From Palleronia rufa (GTDB lineage Bacteria > Pseudomonadota > Alphaproteobacteria > Rhodobacterales > Rhodobacteraceae), in contig NZ_JQEY01000003.1 in assembly GCF_000743715.1 (NCBI RefSeq), forward strand, positions 58,671 through 122,670: a DNA stretch of 64,000 nucleotides, given 5' to 3'. The notes beneath the pieces are model-generated. The model did no database searches. It was given only the letters and a program-made list of their open reading frames with translations, and was not told the DNA's origin. Positions 32,155-41,434 of the stretch are shown one piece after another. Made by a program: the position numbers and the translations under genes. Position 1 is the stretch's first letter; each line of letters starts with the position of its first letter.

Positions 32155-34539
32155 CTAGCCGACGCTGATCGCGCGCGCGTCCCAGATGTCGGCCATGTAG
32201 TCCCGGATCGTGCGGTCCGAGGAGAACCAGCCAGAGCGCGCGGTGTTCAGGATCGCCATCCGGGTCCAGCCCGCGGCGTCCCTGCGCGCGGCCTCCAGCT
32301 CCCGGCTGGCGCGCCAGTAGTCGGCGAAATCGGAGGCGACCAGGAAGTAATCCGCCCCCGACACGTTCCCGGTGATGCTCTCGAACCGCTCTCCGAACGT
32401 GCCGTCCCGGATCGCGTCCAGCGCGCGGGCCAGTTCCGGGCAGGCCGCGATCGCCCGTCCGGCATGGTCCGCGACGCCGCGCCGTTCGACGGCCTCATCC
32501 GCCGTCATGCCGAAGAGAAAGAAGTTCTCCGCCCCGACCAGCTTGCGGATCTCCACGTTGGCGCCGTCCAGCGTGCCGATGGTCAGCGCCCCGTTCAGGG
32601 CGAATTTCATGTTGCCGGTGCCCGACGCCTCCTTGCCGGCGGTCGAGACCTGCTGGCTGACCTCCGCCGCCGGGATCAGCTTTTCGGCCAGGGACACGTT
32701 GTAATTGGCCGGATAGGCCACGCGCAGCAGGTGCCCGGTGTCGGGATCGGCGTTCACCACCTCCGCCACCGCGTTGATGAGGTGGATGATCTCCTTGGCG
32801 AACACGTATCCCGGCGCGGCCTTGCCGCCGAAGATCTTGACCTGCGGCACCCAGTCGCCCTGCGGATCGTCCTTCATCGCCTGCCACAGGGCGATGGTCT
32901 GCAGGATGTTCAGGTGCTGGCGCTTGTATTCGTGGATCCGCTTGATCTGCACGTCGAACAGCGCGTCCGGGTCCACCGGGGTGCCCCGCGCGCCCAGGTA
33001 GTCCGCCAGATCCGCCTTGTTGGCGCGCTTGGCCGCGGCATAGTCCTCGCGGAAGGCCGCGTCGTCGGCCAGGGGCTCCAGCTTCTGCAACTGCTCCAGG
33101 TCGTCCACCCAGCCGTCGCCGATGGCCCGGGTGATCAGCCCGGAAAGCCGCGGATTCGCCCCCAGCAGCCAGCGGCGCGGGGTGATGCCGTTGGTCTCGT
33201 TCACGATCCGGTCGGGATGCAGGCGGTTCAGCTCCGCGAACACCGTGTCGCGCATGAGGCCGGTGTGCAGGGCAGACACGCCGTTGACCCTATGTGCCAT
33301 GGTGAAGGCCAGAGGCCCCATCTGCACGTCGCCGTCGCCGATAATGACCGCCCGTCGGTCGGGATGGGCCTCGGCGTGGGCGGCGTCGATGCGCTCGATG
33401 ATCTGCATGTGGCGGGGCAGCAGATCCGCCATCAGCCCCACCGACCAGCGCTCCAGCGCCTCCGGCAGCAGGGTGTGGTTGGTATAGCCAAGGCAGGCGC
33501 GCGCCGTCTCCACCGCGGCGTCGAAGGCCATGCCTTTCTCGTCGTGCAGGATGCGCACCAGCTCCGGCCCGGCGATGGCCGGATGGGTGTCGTTGAGCTG
33601 GATCGCCACCTTGTCGGACAGGAGGGACAGGTCGGCGTACTCGTCCTCGAACCGGCGCACGATGTCGCGCAGCGACGCGGCGGTGAAGAAGAACTCCTGC
33701 TTCAGCCGCAGCCGCTTGCCCTCTTCGGTGGTGTCGTCGGGATAGAGCACGCGGCTGATGGTGCGGGCCAGGTTCTCCGGCTCGGCCGCGCCGTAGTAGT
33801 CGCCGGCGTTGAACCGGCCCAGGTCGAACACCGTCTCCGGCGTCGCCGACCACAGCCGCAAAGTGTTGGCCCAGCGCCCCTGCCAGCCGACGATGGGCGT
33901 GTCGTAGGCCTCGGCCACCACGGTCTCCGACGGGGTCCAGACGGCGCGGTCGCCCGGCGTCTCCACGGAGCCGCCGAAGCCGATCCGATAGACCGATTCG
34001 GGGCGCTCGAACTCCCAGGCGTGGGTCTGGCTCAGCCAGTCCTCCGGCGCCTCGATCTGGCGGCCCCGCTCGAAGCTCTGCTTGAACAGCCCGTGCTCAT
34101 AGCGGATGCCGTAGCCATAGGCCGGGCAGCCCACGGTGGACATGGACTCCAGGAAACAGGCCGCAAGCCGTCCCAGACCGCCGTTGCCCAGCGCCGCGTC
34201 GGGCTCGTCCTGCATGATCTCGGTGGCGTCCAGTCCGCGCCCCTCGAAAAAGCCGCGCACCTCGTCCATCAACCCCAGGTTGACGGTCGCATCCTCCAGC
34301 AGGCGGCCGATCAGGAACTCCATGGACAGGTAATAGACCCGCTTGCCGTGCTGCGCATAGGTCGCGCGGGTCGAGGCGAACCACGGGTCCACGATCCGGT
34401 CGCGGATGGCGTAGCTGAGCGCCAGCCGCCAGTCGGTGACGGTGGCATGTTCGGCATCCTTGCCGAAGGAATATTTCAGATGCTGGAGAATGGCATCCGA
34501 CAGGGTCTCTCCGATCAACGGAACACGGGCGTCTTTCAT
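32155..34539 (-). CDS. glgP: Glycogen/alpha-glucan phosphorylase
   Basis: Releases glucose 1-phosphate from the non-reducing ends of glycogen; PLP enzyme of GT35, 794 residues, full length. The PLP site lies in GKEASGTGNMKFALNG, with the reactive Lys expected at about 645 in the KFALNG part and SGTGNMK as the phosphate-binding loop. Other conserved parts are LSMEFLIGRLLEDATVNLG near residue 71 and NDTHPAIAGPELVRILHDE. ATG at 34539 follows GGAGAG. It is transcribed separately from the glgB operon, ending in a strong hairpin. Its product feeds the pgm encoded 10 kb downstream. Confidence 0.96.
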   Translation of the reverse strand: MKDARVPLIGETLSDAILQHLKYSFGKDAEHATVTDWRLALSYAIRDRIVDPWFASTRATYAQHGKRVYYLSMEFLIGRLLEDATVNLGLMDEVRGFFEGRGLDATEIMQDEPDAALGNGGLGRLAACFLESMSTVGCPAYGYGIRYEHGLFKQSFERGRQIEAPEDWLSQTHAWEFERPESVYRIGFGGSVETPGDRAVWTPSETVVAEAYDTPIVGWQGRWANTLRLWSATPETVFDLGRFNAGDYYGAAEPENLARTISRVLYPDDTTEEGKRLRLKQEFFFTAASLRDIVRRFEDEYADLSLLSDKVAIQLNDTHPAIAGPELVRILHDEKGMAFDAAVETARACLGYTNHTLLPEALERWSVGLMADLLPRHMQIIERIDAAHAEAHPDRRAVIIGDGDVQMGPLAFTMAHRVNGVSALHTGLMRDTVFAELNRLHPDRIVNETNGITPRRWLLGANPRLSGLITRAIGDGWVDDLEQLQKLEPLADDAAFREDYAAAKRANKADLADYLGARGTPVDPDALFDVQIKRIHEYKRQHLNILQTIALWQAMKDDPQGDWVPQVKIFGGKAAPGYVFAKEIIHLINAVAEVVNADPDTGHLLRVAYPANYNVSLAEKLIPAAEVSQQVSTAGKEASGTGNMKFALNGALTIGTLDGANVEIRKLVGAENFFLFGMTADEAVERRGVADHAGRAIAACPELARALDAIRDGTFGERFESITGNVSGADYFLVASDFADYWRASRELEAARRDAAGWTRMAILNTARSGWFSSDRTIRDYMADIWDARAISVG

Positions 34540-34851
34540 GTGGTCTCTCCCACGGCAGCATAAGGGTTAGCGGTATCGGACCCGCTCTTGCGCCCCATGT
34601 GCGGCCAACCGCGCCAGAGTGCAAGGTGGCCGCGTCCCGCAGAGCGAAGAGGTCCCCCCATCTGTCTCACTATGTCGCGCCCCCGCCGCGATTTCGGGCA
34701 GGGCGCGGACCGGGCGCGCCGTGCGGGGCGCGCGCCGTTCGTTTTGTGCGCGAAATCGGGCGGGATTTCGACGCGGGCCGTACAATTCCGCGGTTTCGGC
34801 GACTCGGCGCGTACAAAACGCCAGGCGCAGGCGTACCGATCGGCCGCCCGG
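34540..34851. other. Intergenic region upstream of glgP
   Basis: About 310 bp without a convincing gene. It must hold the glgP promoter (minus strand). On the minus strand the sequence TTGTACG occurs twice about 36 bp apart (near 34788 and 34814), and TTTTGTGCGCG once more near 34745, a possible set of regulator half-sites. I see no tRNA or terminator. Confidence 0.35.
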
Positions 34852-35523
34852 CTACTCTGCGTCCAGCCCCAGCCGGTCGCGGATGAAGGCCAGCGCCACG
34901 CTCAACCCGTCCGGCGCGATACCGTGGCCCGTGCCCTTCATGACATGGGCGAACACGTCCAGCCCCGCGCCCTGCAGCGCCTCGGCCGCCGCCGGCAGCG
35001 ACGCGGGCGGCACCACCTCGTCCCTGTCGCCGTGGATCAGCAACACCGGCGGGCGCGACACGATTTCATCGGCCAGCGCCTCGGGCCTGAGCAGCCGGCC
35101 GGAGAATCCCACCAGCGCCGCCACCGGCTCGGGCCGCCGCAGCGCCACGTGCAGCGCCATCATCGTGCCCTGGCTGAACCCCACGATCACCAGCCGGTCG
35201 GCGCCGATGCCCTCCTCGGCCAGCACACCGTCCAGATAGGCGTTCAGATCGTCGGCCGCCCGGTCCATCGCCGCCTCCGCCTCCGCGGGGTCGGATCCGT
35301 CCAGCCAGGGGATCGGAAACCACTGGAATCCCATGGGGTTGACCACCGACCTTTCGGGCGCGTTGGGTGCCAGAAACACCGTGTCCGGCAGATGCTGCGC
35401 CAGCGGATCGGCCAGGCCCAGCAGGTCCGCGCCATCGGCGCCATAGCCATGCAGGAACACCACCGCAGAACCCGCCCTGCCGGAGGCCGGCGCCCGCCGC
35501 TTCGCATCCAGTGCCCGTGTCAT
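34852..35523 (-). CDS. Alpha/beta hydrolase, carboxylesterase/phospholipase-like
   Basis: 223-residue cytoplasmic serine hydrolase of the YpfH/acyl-protein-thioesterase type. The oxyanion region is VVFLHGYGADGADLLGLA (about 21-38), the nucleophile motif GFSQGTMMALH (Ser at about 117), the acid in LIHGDRDEVVP and the histidine in GTGHGI near the end. The substrate is not known; members hydrolyse short esters, lysophospholipids or acyl groups. It stands alone, in the same direction as the DNA glycosylase gene upstream and separated from it by a repeat-rich terminator region. Confidence 0.85.
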   Translation of the reverse strand: MTRALDAKRRAPASGRAGSAVVFLHGYGADGADLLGLADPLAQHLPDTVFLAPNAPERSVVNPMGFQWFPIPWLDGSDPAEAEAAMDRAADDLNAYLDGVLAEEGIGADRLVIVGFSQGTMMALHVALRRPEPVAALVGFSGRLLRPEALADEIVSRPPVLLIHGDRDEVVPPASLPAAAEALQGAGLDVFAHVMKGTGHGIAPDGLSVALAFIRDRLGLDAE

Positions 35524-35619
35524 CGCCGCTCTCCGCTGTCAGGTTCCGCCCGACCTAGCCCGCCGCGGCGGCGCGATCAACGCCGCGCCCCCCCTTCATC
35601 TTTCCCGAAATATCCCGGG

Positions 35620-35640
35620 GTTCGGGGCAGAGCCCCGAAC
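35620..35640 (-). terminator. Hairpin terminator typical of Rhodobacteraceae
   Basis: A 9-bp perfect stem GTTCGGGGC/GCCCCGAAC with a 3-nt loop, 66 bp beyond the DNA glycosylase stop. On the minus strand it continues as CCCCGGGATATTTCGGG and AAAGATGAAG, a tail often seen behind genes in this family. It is contiguous with the 16-bp tandem repeats. Confidence 0.6.
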
Positions 35641-35700
35641 GGGCAGAGCCCCGAACGGGCAGAGCCCCGAACGGGCGGAACGCCGAACGGGCAGAGCCCC
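35625..35700. repeat. 16-bp tandem repeat, almost five copies
   Basis: The unit GGGCAGAGCCCCGAAC occurs at 35625-35640, 35641-35656 and 35657-35672 without change, then an altered copy (35673-35688, GGGCGGAACGCCGAAC) and a partial copy (35689-35700). Each unit can itself fold (GGGC AGA GCCC), and the first copy is the right arm of the terminator hairpin. It looks like slippage expansion of the 3' arm of a terminator. Confidence 0.85.
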
Positions 35701-35705
35701 GGCGG

Positions 35706-36353
35706 TCACGCCACCCCCTCGCGCGACTTGGCGACGGCATACCACGCCCAGAGCCCCCGCGCCGCGACGCCGCGCCAGGGCCGCCAGCCTTCCGCCAGGT
35801 CGCGCAGCGCGCCCTCCGACGGCCGCGTCTCCATCCCGTAGAGCATCCGCGCGGACTCCTGCAACGCCAGGTCCCCGGCCGGAAACACGTCCGCGCGCCC
35901 CAGGGAGAACAGCGCGTAGATCTCCGCGGTCCAGCGCCCGATCCCCGGCACCGCCACCAGCCGCGCCACCACGGCATCGCTTCGCGCCGTCTCAAGGGCG
36001 GCGAAGTCGATACCCGCCTCGGCGAGCGCGCGCAGGTACCGCGCCTTGGGGCGCGACAGCCCGCAGGCCCTCAACGCCGCCTCATCCGCGCGCCCCACCG
36101 TCTGTGGGTCGTGAAACCCCGCCGCCTCCACGCGTGCTCCGATCGCGCGGGCCGAGGCGACGCTGACCTGCTGCGATACGATCGCACCCACCAGCGCGGG
36201 GAAGCCGCCCGGCCGCAGCCGGTCCGGCCAAGGGCCCGCTTCCTGCCACGCGCGGGCCATCCCCGCGTCCCGCGCCGCAAGCCACGCGGCCCCTTCCGCA
36301 ACGCAGGAGGGTCCCGTCAGGATCCGCTCTCCGGCGACCTTCGGCACCGTCAC
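35706..36353 (-). CDS. DNA-3-methyladenine glycosylase II family protein
   Basis: 215-residue base-excision repair glycosylase of the HhH-GPD superfamily (AlkA/Mag type without the N-terminal AlkA domain). The helix-hairpin-helix is VPGIGRWTAEIYALFSLG (about 147-164) and the catalytic aspartate lies in VFPAGDLALQ. IVSQQVSVASARAI (about 58-71) is the conserved first helix region. The GTG start at 36353 overlaps the cobK stop (GTGA), so the two genes share a transcript although their functions are unrelated. A longer open frame upstream belongs to no conserved protein. Confidence 0.88.
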   Translation of the reverse strand: MTVPKVAGERILTGPSCVAEGAAWLAARDAGMARAWQEAGPWPDRLRPGGFPALVGAIVSQQVSVASARAIGARVEAAGFHDPQTVGRADEAALRACGLSRPKARYLRALAEAGIDFAALETARSDAVVARLVAVPGIGRWTAEIYALFSLGRADVFPAGDLALQESARMLYGMETRPSEGALRDLAEGWRPWRGVAARGLWAWYAVAKSREGVA

Positions 36354-37096
36354 TGGATCATCCTGCGCACCCACAGGATCGCCGCGGACACCGTATCGAA
36401 CCGGATCGATTCGGGCTGTGGGGGGCGGCGGATCATCGCGACGTCGATCGCAAGCTTTCGCGCCGCATCGAGCTTCGTGCGCGACGACGATCCGCCGGCA
36501 TTGCGCACCACCAGCCACGCCACGCCCAGCCGCCGGAAGAGTGCGGCCTCCGCCTCCACCGGAAAGGGCGGCCGGCCCACCACCCAGTCGCCGTCCTCGA
36601 ACGGCACGGGCGTGTCCGGCCGCCGGTCGAGCTGCCGGACATAGACCCGGCGCCCCGGCATGGTGCCGAACGCGTCGAGCCCCATGCGACCGGTGGCCAG
36701 GAATGCGGTCGCCCCCTCCGGAACCTGGCGCGCGGCGTCGGCCTCGTTCTGCGCGAAATGCCAGCGGTCGCCCGGTTGAGGGCGCCAGGCGGGGCGCAGC
36801 AGCAGACCGTAGGGCACGCGCAAGTCGCCACAGATCCGCGCCGACCGGGCAGAGATGCGGGCGGCGAAAGGATGCGTCGCGTCCAGCACCGCACCGATCC
36901 GCTCGCGATCGAGAAAGTCGCGGAACCCGTCCTCGCCGCCGAACCCGCCGATCCGGGTGGCCACACCCAGGGCGTTGGGCGCCCGCGCCGGCCCGGACAG
37001 CGATGCCATCACGGTCAGGCCGCGCACCGCCCCCAGCGCCGACGCGAGATGCCGCGCCTCCAAAGTGCCTGCAAGGAGCAACACGCGCAACGACAT
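36350..37096 (-). CDS. cobK: Cobalt-precorrin-6A reductase
   Basis: NADPH-dependent reduction of precorrin-6A in aerobic or anaerobic cobalamin synthesis. 248 residues. The N-terminal dinucleotide region is VLLLAGTLEARHLASALG (5-22), with DATHPFAARIS (about 72-82), the family motif, and LLLRPAW. The end of the protein has VRNAGGSSSRTKLDAARKL, the second conserved block. No other cob genes are adjacent. I looked upstream for a cobalamin riboswitch and did not find the B12-box sequence, so regulation is not visible here. It overlaps the DNA glycosylase gene. Confidence 0.92.
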   Translation of the reverse strand: MSLRVLLLAGTLEARHLASALGAVRGLTVMASLSGPARAPNALGVATRIGGFGGEDGFRDFLDRERIGAVLDATHPFAARISARSARICGDLRVPYGLLLRPAWRPQPGDRWHFAQNEADAARQVPEGATAFLATGRMGLDAFGTMPGRRVYVRQLDRRPDTPVPFEDGDWVVGRPPFPVEAEAALFRRLGVAWLVVRNAGGSSSRTKLDAARKLAIDVAMIRRPPQPESIRFDTVSAAILWVRRMIQ

Positions 37097-37462
37097 CGCA
37101 GGATCCTTCCGTCACCGGCCATGGGCCGCGCTCCCTCTCGGGGCTAAGCCGGAGAAGGGCGGAAAGCCCCGGGGGCGTCATGGCGGCCCGGTGCCGCGCC
37201 ATCCTGACATCCCCGCGCTGGACATACCCGCACTCGCCCCCCGGGCCAAGAACACTGTGCGCCGCGGCATACCGATCGCGACGAAATCGGCTGGCGGGTC
37301 CGGCGGCCGCGTATGCAACCGGCAGCCCCATTCCGAAAACGAACCGTACGACCGGCGCCGCCACGGCCGTGGCGGTACGCTCGCGGGGACCTCCGCGCCA
37401 CGTCGCCCGGCCTATGCGGGCCTGTACCGTGCACGGCACGCTCTTCCGCCGGCACGGGGCGC
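37097..37462. other. Intergenic region between the NDUFAF6-like gene and cobK
   Basis: 366 bp with no credible gene or tRNA. It contains a perfect 18-bp palindrome at 37358-37375 that may end transcription of the upstream minus-strand gene, and a near-palindrome GTACCGTGCACGGCAC at 37423-37438. The cobK promoter must lie in the lower half. Confidence 0.4.
37358..37375. terminator. 18-bp perfect palindrome, terminator or operator candidate
   Basis: CCGCCACGGCCGTGGCGG is perfectly self-complementary. It lies 88 bp beyond the stop of the minus-strand NDUFAF6-like gene. The minus strand continues with CGTACGGTTCGTTTTCGG, so a hairpin with a weak T-rich tail is possible; a dimeric regulator site for cobK is the alternative. 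Confidence 0.4.
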
Positions 37463-38203
37463 CTACCGCCCCGTGACCGCCATCCGCATCAGCCTCAACC
37501 GCCGCAGCGCCGGGGCCCGAAGGAGCCTCCCGTCGCGCACCCGCGCCGGCTCGGACCGGGCCAGGCGCAGGACCGGACCGGCCTCCCAGGCCGAAAGGGC
37601 GGCGGGGCGCGCGGCACGGCTGACCGGGCAGAGCCGCGACAGCCCGGCCTGGGCAAGCGCCCGGATCCCGTCATCGGAGGGATCGGGCAAGGACGACAGC
37701 CCGGCAGCCTCCAGCCGCGGGACGGAGGCCAGCCAGCCCGCCATGCCGCCGGCCAGCCCGACACCGCGGACGGCGGCCTCATCGGCTGCCCCCAGCGCCC
37801 GCGCGGCCGCCCAGGCAAGCCCGCCCGCCACGTCCTCAAGATACCCCAGAAGCTGCGCCTGCCCGGCGAACGGTTCCCTCGCGATCTCCCAGCGCCGCGC
37901 CGCGATCGCGCGGTCGAGGATGGCGGCACCCTTCGCATCCAGGATCTCTCCCAGTGGGGTCGCGACCTCATGGCGGCGCGGGGGCTTGCCGCTGGCGATC
38001 TCCTCCAGGGCGTCGCGCCACCATTGCAGGCGGATCTCGGCGATCATCGGCTCTGCGGTCACCCAGGGCGCGCGCGCCGCCTCGACGTTCAGCGCATAGA
38101 TGGGAAAGAGCACGCCCCGTGACGCCGGCGGCGCGGCCATGGCCGACAGGAACCGGTCGGGATCGCCCTTGCGGACGATCTCGGCGCAGGCGCCGACGCT
38201 CAT
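37463..38203 (-). CDS. Squalene/phytoene synthase family protein, NDUFAF6-like
   Basis: 246 residues of the trans-isoprenyl diphosphate synthase fold. The N-terminal segment ALFPIYA-like (SRGVLFPIYALNVEAAR) and PMIAEIRLQWWRDALEEI are shared with NDUFAF6 (complex I assembly factor) and its bacterial relatives. The two aspartate-rich motifs of true squalene or phytoene synthases are missing; only WWRDAL and YLEDVAGGLAW remain. It is therefore probably not a carotenoid or squalene synthase. It lies 21 bp after cimA in the same direction. A role in respiratory complex assembly is possible by homology but not established for bacteria. Confidence 0.8.
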   Translation of the reverse strand: MSVGACAEIVRKGDPDRFLSAMAAPPASRGVLFPIYALNVEAARAPWVTAEPMIAEIRLQWWRDALEEIASGKPPRRHEVATPLGEILDAKGAAILDRAIAARRWEIAREPFAGQAQLLGYLEDVAGGLAWAAARALGAADEAAVRGVGLAGGMAGWLASVPRLEAAGLSSLPDPSDDGIRALAQAGLSRLCPVSRAARPAALSAWEAGPVLRLARSEPARVRDGRLLRAPALRRLRLMRMAVTGR

Positions 38204-38224
38204 CGGGCGCGCCTTCCGGCCGCC

Positions 38225-39835
38225 TCAGGCATCGCGGACCAGCTTCCAGACGACCGCGTCGATCAGCGCCTCGAAGGACGCGTCGACGATATTCGCGCTG
38301 ACCCCCACGGTGGACCAGCGGCGGCCCTGGCCATCCTCGCTGTCGACGATGACGCGGGTCACGGCCTCGGTCCCGCCCTGGGTGATCCGGACCTTGAAAT
38401 CGACAAGATGCATGTCGTCAATGATGTGCTGGTAGGGGCCAAGATCCTTGGCCAGCGCTTTCGACAGGGCGTTCACCGGCCCGCGGTCGGACCCCGTCGC
38501 GTCCATGCTTTCGGAGACCGACAGCTTCTTCTCGTCGCCGATCTTCACCACCACGACCGCTTCCGACAGACTCACCATCCGGTCGTACTTGTTCTTCCGC
38601 CGCTCGACGCTGACCCGGTAACGCTTGACCTCGAAGAAGTTCGGCAACTGGTCCAGGGCGCGCCGGGCCACCAGCTCAAAGCTCGCCTGTGCGGTGTCAT
38701 AGGAATAGCCCTTGTCCTCCAGGGACTTGATTGCCTCAAGGATCCGTCCCAGCCGCGGATCGCCCTTTTCCACCGACAGGCCCATGTCGATCAGGCGCGC
38801 GCGCAGGTTGGACTGTCCGGCCTGGTTGGACATCGGGATCACCCGCCGGTTTCCCACGGCCGCCGGATCCACGTGCTCATAAGTGGCCGGATCCTTGGCG
38901 ATGGCGCTGGCATGAAGCCCCGCCTTATGCGCGAAAGCCGACGCCCCAACGTAGGGCGCGTCGTTGCGCGGCACCCGGTTCAGGATGTCGTCGAGCCTGC
39001 GGGAAATGCGGGTCAATCCGGCCAGCCCCTCGGGCGTCACGGAAATGGCGAACCGGTCGCGGTATGGGGGCTTCAGCAGCAGGGTCGGGATCAGGCTTAC
39101 CAGATCGGCGTTGCCGCAGCGTTCGCCCAACCCGTTCAGCGTGCCCTGAACCTGGCGCACCCCGGCCTCGACCGCCGCAAGGCTCCCCGCCACGGCGGTT
39201 CCGGTGTCGTCATGGGTGTGGATGCCCAGCCGCGTGCCGGGGATGCCGCTGTCGATCACCGCGCCGACCACCTCGGCGATCCGGTCCGGCAGCGTGCCGC
39301 CGTTGGTGTCGCAGAGTACGATCCAGCGCGCTCCGGCCTCTGCCGCGGCGTGCAGGCAGGCCAGGGCATAGCCGGGATCGGACGCATAGCCGTCGAAGAG
39401 ATGTTCCGCGTCGAACACGGCCTCCCGGCCTTTGGCGACGCAATGCGCGATCGACCCCTGGATCGCCTCCAGATTCTCCTCCCGGCTGACTCCGAGCGCG
39501 GTCCTGACATGGTAATCGTGGCTTTTCCCCACCAGGCAGACGGCGGGGGTGCCGGCGTTCAGCACCGCGGCCAGCACATCGTCGTTCGACGCCGAACGCC
39601 CTGCCCGCCTGGTCATACCGAAGGCCGCCATGGTGGCCCGCGTCGGCGCCACGGTCTCGAAGAACGCGCTGTCGGTCGGGTTGGCGCCGGGCCAGCCGCC
39701 CTCGATATAGTCCACGCCCAGCGTGTCCAGCATCGTCGCGATGGCCAGCTTTTCGGCGACCGAGAACTGCACCCCCTGCGTCTGCTGCCCGTCGCGCAGG
39801 GTGGTGTCGTAGAGGGTGAGCCGCTCGCGGGTCAT
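38225..39835 (-). CDS. cimA: Citramalate synthase
   Basis: Condenses acetyl-CoA and pyruvate to (R)-citramalate, the threonine-independent entry to isoleucine synthesis. 536 residues. The N-terminal barrel has [20 protein letters not shown] (8-27), the HMGL-like signature, and [20 protein letters not shown] (about 203-222) with the metal-binding His residues. The C-terminal part (from about 400) is the LeuA allosteric dimer domain, typical for feedback control by isoleucine. It belongs to the CimA (TIGR00977-type) group rather than LeuA by the [11 protein letters not shown] pattern. The ATG at 39835 overlaps the cysS stop, so cysS and cimA are coupled. Confidence 0.92.
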   Translation of the reverse strand: MTRERLTLYDTTLRDGQQTQGVQFSVAEKLAIATMLDTLGVDYIEGGWPGANPTDSAFFETVAPTRATMAAFGMTRRAGRSASNDDVLAAVLNAGTPAVCLVGKSHDYHVRTALGVSREENLEAIQGSIAHCVAKGREAVFDAEHLFDGYASDPGYALACLHAAAEAGARWIVLCDTNGGTLPDRIAEVVGAVIDSGIPGTRLGIHTHDDTGTAVAGSLAAVEAGVRQVQGTLNGLGERCGNADLVSLIPTLLLKPPYRDRFAISVTPEGLAGLTRISRRLDDILNRVPRNDAPYVGASAFAHKAGLHASAIAKDPATYEHVDPAAVGNRRVIPMSNQAGQSNLRARLIDMGLSVEKGDPRLGRILEAIKSLEDKGYSYDTAQASFELVARRALDQLPNFFEVKRYRVSVERRKNKYDRMVSLSEAVVVVKIGDEKKLSVSESMDATGSDRGPVNALSKALAKDLGPYQHIIDDMHLVDFKVRITQGGTEAVTRVIVDSEDGQGRRWSTVGVSANIVDASFEALIDAVVWKLVRDA

Positions 39836-41313
39836 TTGTTGGGACTACGTCTGAGCCATCGCTCGCCCTCGGGAGTGACGATTATCTGAAAACCCAACTG
39901 AGCCGCTTCTTCCCGCAACCTGTCTGCAGTATCAAAGTCTTTTCTAGCTCTAGCGTTTCGATAACTTTCTACCATATCTGCGATCCCCGCGTTCCTCGCA
40001 GCTTTAAATACATTCAATAGTATGGCTTGGTCGGGATGAACCACCTTATATTCTGGGTAGAAGTCAGTCTGTAGATTACGAAGATTTTTGAAGAAGCCTT
40101 CCGCTCCCAAGAGCGGTGCCTCCAAGTATTGATCCGTAACCTCCTGAACTGACCTTCGGCCAATTTCAGATGTTGGGCGAATCTTGATTCCCAGAAATGC
40201 AAGACCGGAGATCAGGCTGTCATAGTCGCCCTCGGCAAAGAACTTTCGGATATAACTGACGGCTTGAGGTGTATTCAGGTCGTTTGAAAGTGCCTCGACT
40301 ATCCCGGGCGGGACTTGACCGGGAGAAAGGCCTCGCGTCACAGTCGCATATTTCTCCAGCTCTATCGAAGCTTCACGCAGTTTATCTCCACTCCACTCCA
40401 GTACAGAAGAGTACTTTGCGGACATAAGCACCCAACGGATTACAGGGCCCCGAAATTTCTTCTCGAGCAATTCCCGCACAGTGAAGAAATTGCCCAGCGA
40501 TTTCGACATCTTGCGGCCGTCGACCAGCAGCATCTCATTGTGCAGCCAGACCCGCGCCATGGGTGCGCCGCCGTGGGCGCAGACCGATTGCGCGATCTCG
40601 TTCTCGTGGTGCGGGAACATCAGGTCTCCGCCGCCGCCGTGGATGTCGAAGGTGGTGCCCAGATACTCCGCGGCCATGGCCGAGCATTCGATATGCCAGC
40701 CCGGACGGCCCCGGCCCCACGGGCTGCCCCAGCCCGGTGCACCGTCGTCCGAAGGCTTCCACAGCACGAAATCCATCGGATCGCGCTTATAGGGCGCGAC
40801 CTCGACCCGCGCGCCGGCGATCATGTCCTCGACCGACCGCCCCGAAAGCCGGCCGTAGCCGTCGTAGCTGGAGACGGAGAACAACACATGCCCCTCCGCC
40901 TCATAGGCATGGCCGTCCGCGATCAGCCGGCCGATCATCTCGACCATCGGGGGGATATGGGCCGTCGCACGGGGGCTTTCGTCCGGCGGCAGGCAGCCCA
41001 GCGCGGCCATGTCCTCCACGTACCACCGGCCCGTCTCCTCGGTGATCTGTGCGATCGGGCGCCCGGTTTCGGCGGCGCGGGCGTTGATCTTGTCGTCCAC
41101 GTCGGTGATGTTGCGCACATAAGTTACCGCGGCCACCCCGTAGACCTGGCGCAGCAGCCGGTAAAGCGTGTCGAACACCACCGCCGATCGGGCGTTGCCC
41201 ATATGCGCGCGGTCGTAGACCGTCGGCCCGCAGACATACATCCGGACGTCGCCCTCGGTCAGCGGCGTGAACGTCTCTTTCCGGCGGGTCGCGGAATTGG
41301 TCAGGCGGATCAC
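39832..41313 (-). CDS. cysS: Cysteinyl-tRNA synthetase, mosaic base composition
   Basis: Charges tRNA-Cys; class I synthetase, 493 residues. Zinc and active-site residues are in [18 protein letters not shown] (25-42, with HMGN as the HIGH motif) and GWHIECSAM (205-213); the KMSKS loop is at 268-272 in [17 protein letters not shown] at 41313 is used as start because AGAGGGA lies six bases upstream. The gene changes character near 40510, just at the KMSKS loop: the 5' half is very GC-rich like its neighbours, whereas the 3' half (to the stop) is much richer in A and T with different codon use. The reading frame stays open, so the protein should be functional; the C-terminal anticodon-binding part looks imported or recombined. 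Confidence 0.94.
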   Translation of the reverse strand: MIRLTNSATRRKETFTPLTEGDVRMYVCGPTVYDRAHMGNARSAVVFDTLYRLLRQVYGVAAVTYVRNITDVDDKINARAAETGRPIAQITEETGRWYVEDMAALGCLPPDESPRATAHIPPMVEMIGRLIADGHAYEAEGHVLFSVSSYDGYGRLSGRSVEDMIAGARVEVAPYKRDPMDFVLWKPSDDGAPGWGSPWGRGRPGWHIECSAMAAEYLGTTFDIHGGGGDLMFPHHENEIAQSVCAHGGAPMARVWLHNEMLLVDGRKMSKSLGNFFTVRELLEKKFRGPVIRWVLMSAKYSSVLEWSGDKLREASIELEKYATVTRGLSPGQVPPGIVEALSNDLNTPQAVSYIRKFFAEGDYDSLISGLAFLGIKIRPTSEIGRRSVQEVTDQYLEAPLLGAEGFFKNLRNLQTDFYPEYKVVHPDQAILLNVFKAARNAGIADMVESYRNARARKDFDTADRLREEAAQLGFQIIVTPEGERWLRRSPNK

Positions 41314-41385
41314 GGCATGTCCCTCTTCCGGCGATGGCGCGCGCGGTGTCGCAAGATCGGCGGGACGAGGCAAGCCCAAAGGCAA

Positions 41386-41411
41386 GGGGGCCGGCCTTTC
41401 GGCCGACCCCC
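41386..41411 (-). terminator. Terminator hairpin behind the beta-barrel protein gene
   Basis: GGGGG-C-CGGCC (41386-41396) pairs with GGCCG-A-CCCCC (41401-41411) around a TTTC loop, with a single mismatch. It lies 24 bp beyond the stop of the outer-membrane protein gene, and the minus strand continues TTGCCTTTGG. It precedes the cysS start. Confidence 0.7.
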
Positions 41412-41434
41412 CGCAAACAGTGCCGATCGTCGGA

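Noticed and set aside
37097..37462. Cobalamin riboswitch upstream of cobK
   Set aside because: Neither the B12-box nor the flanking conserved pieces could be found on the minus strand.
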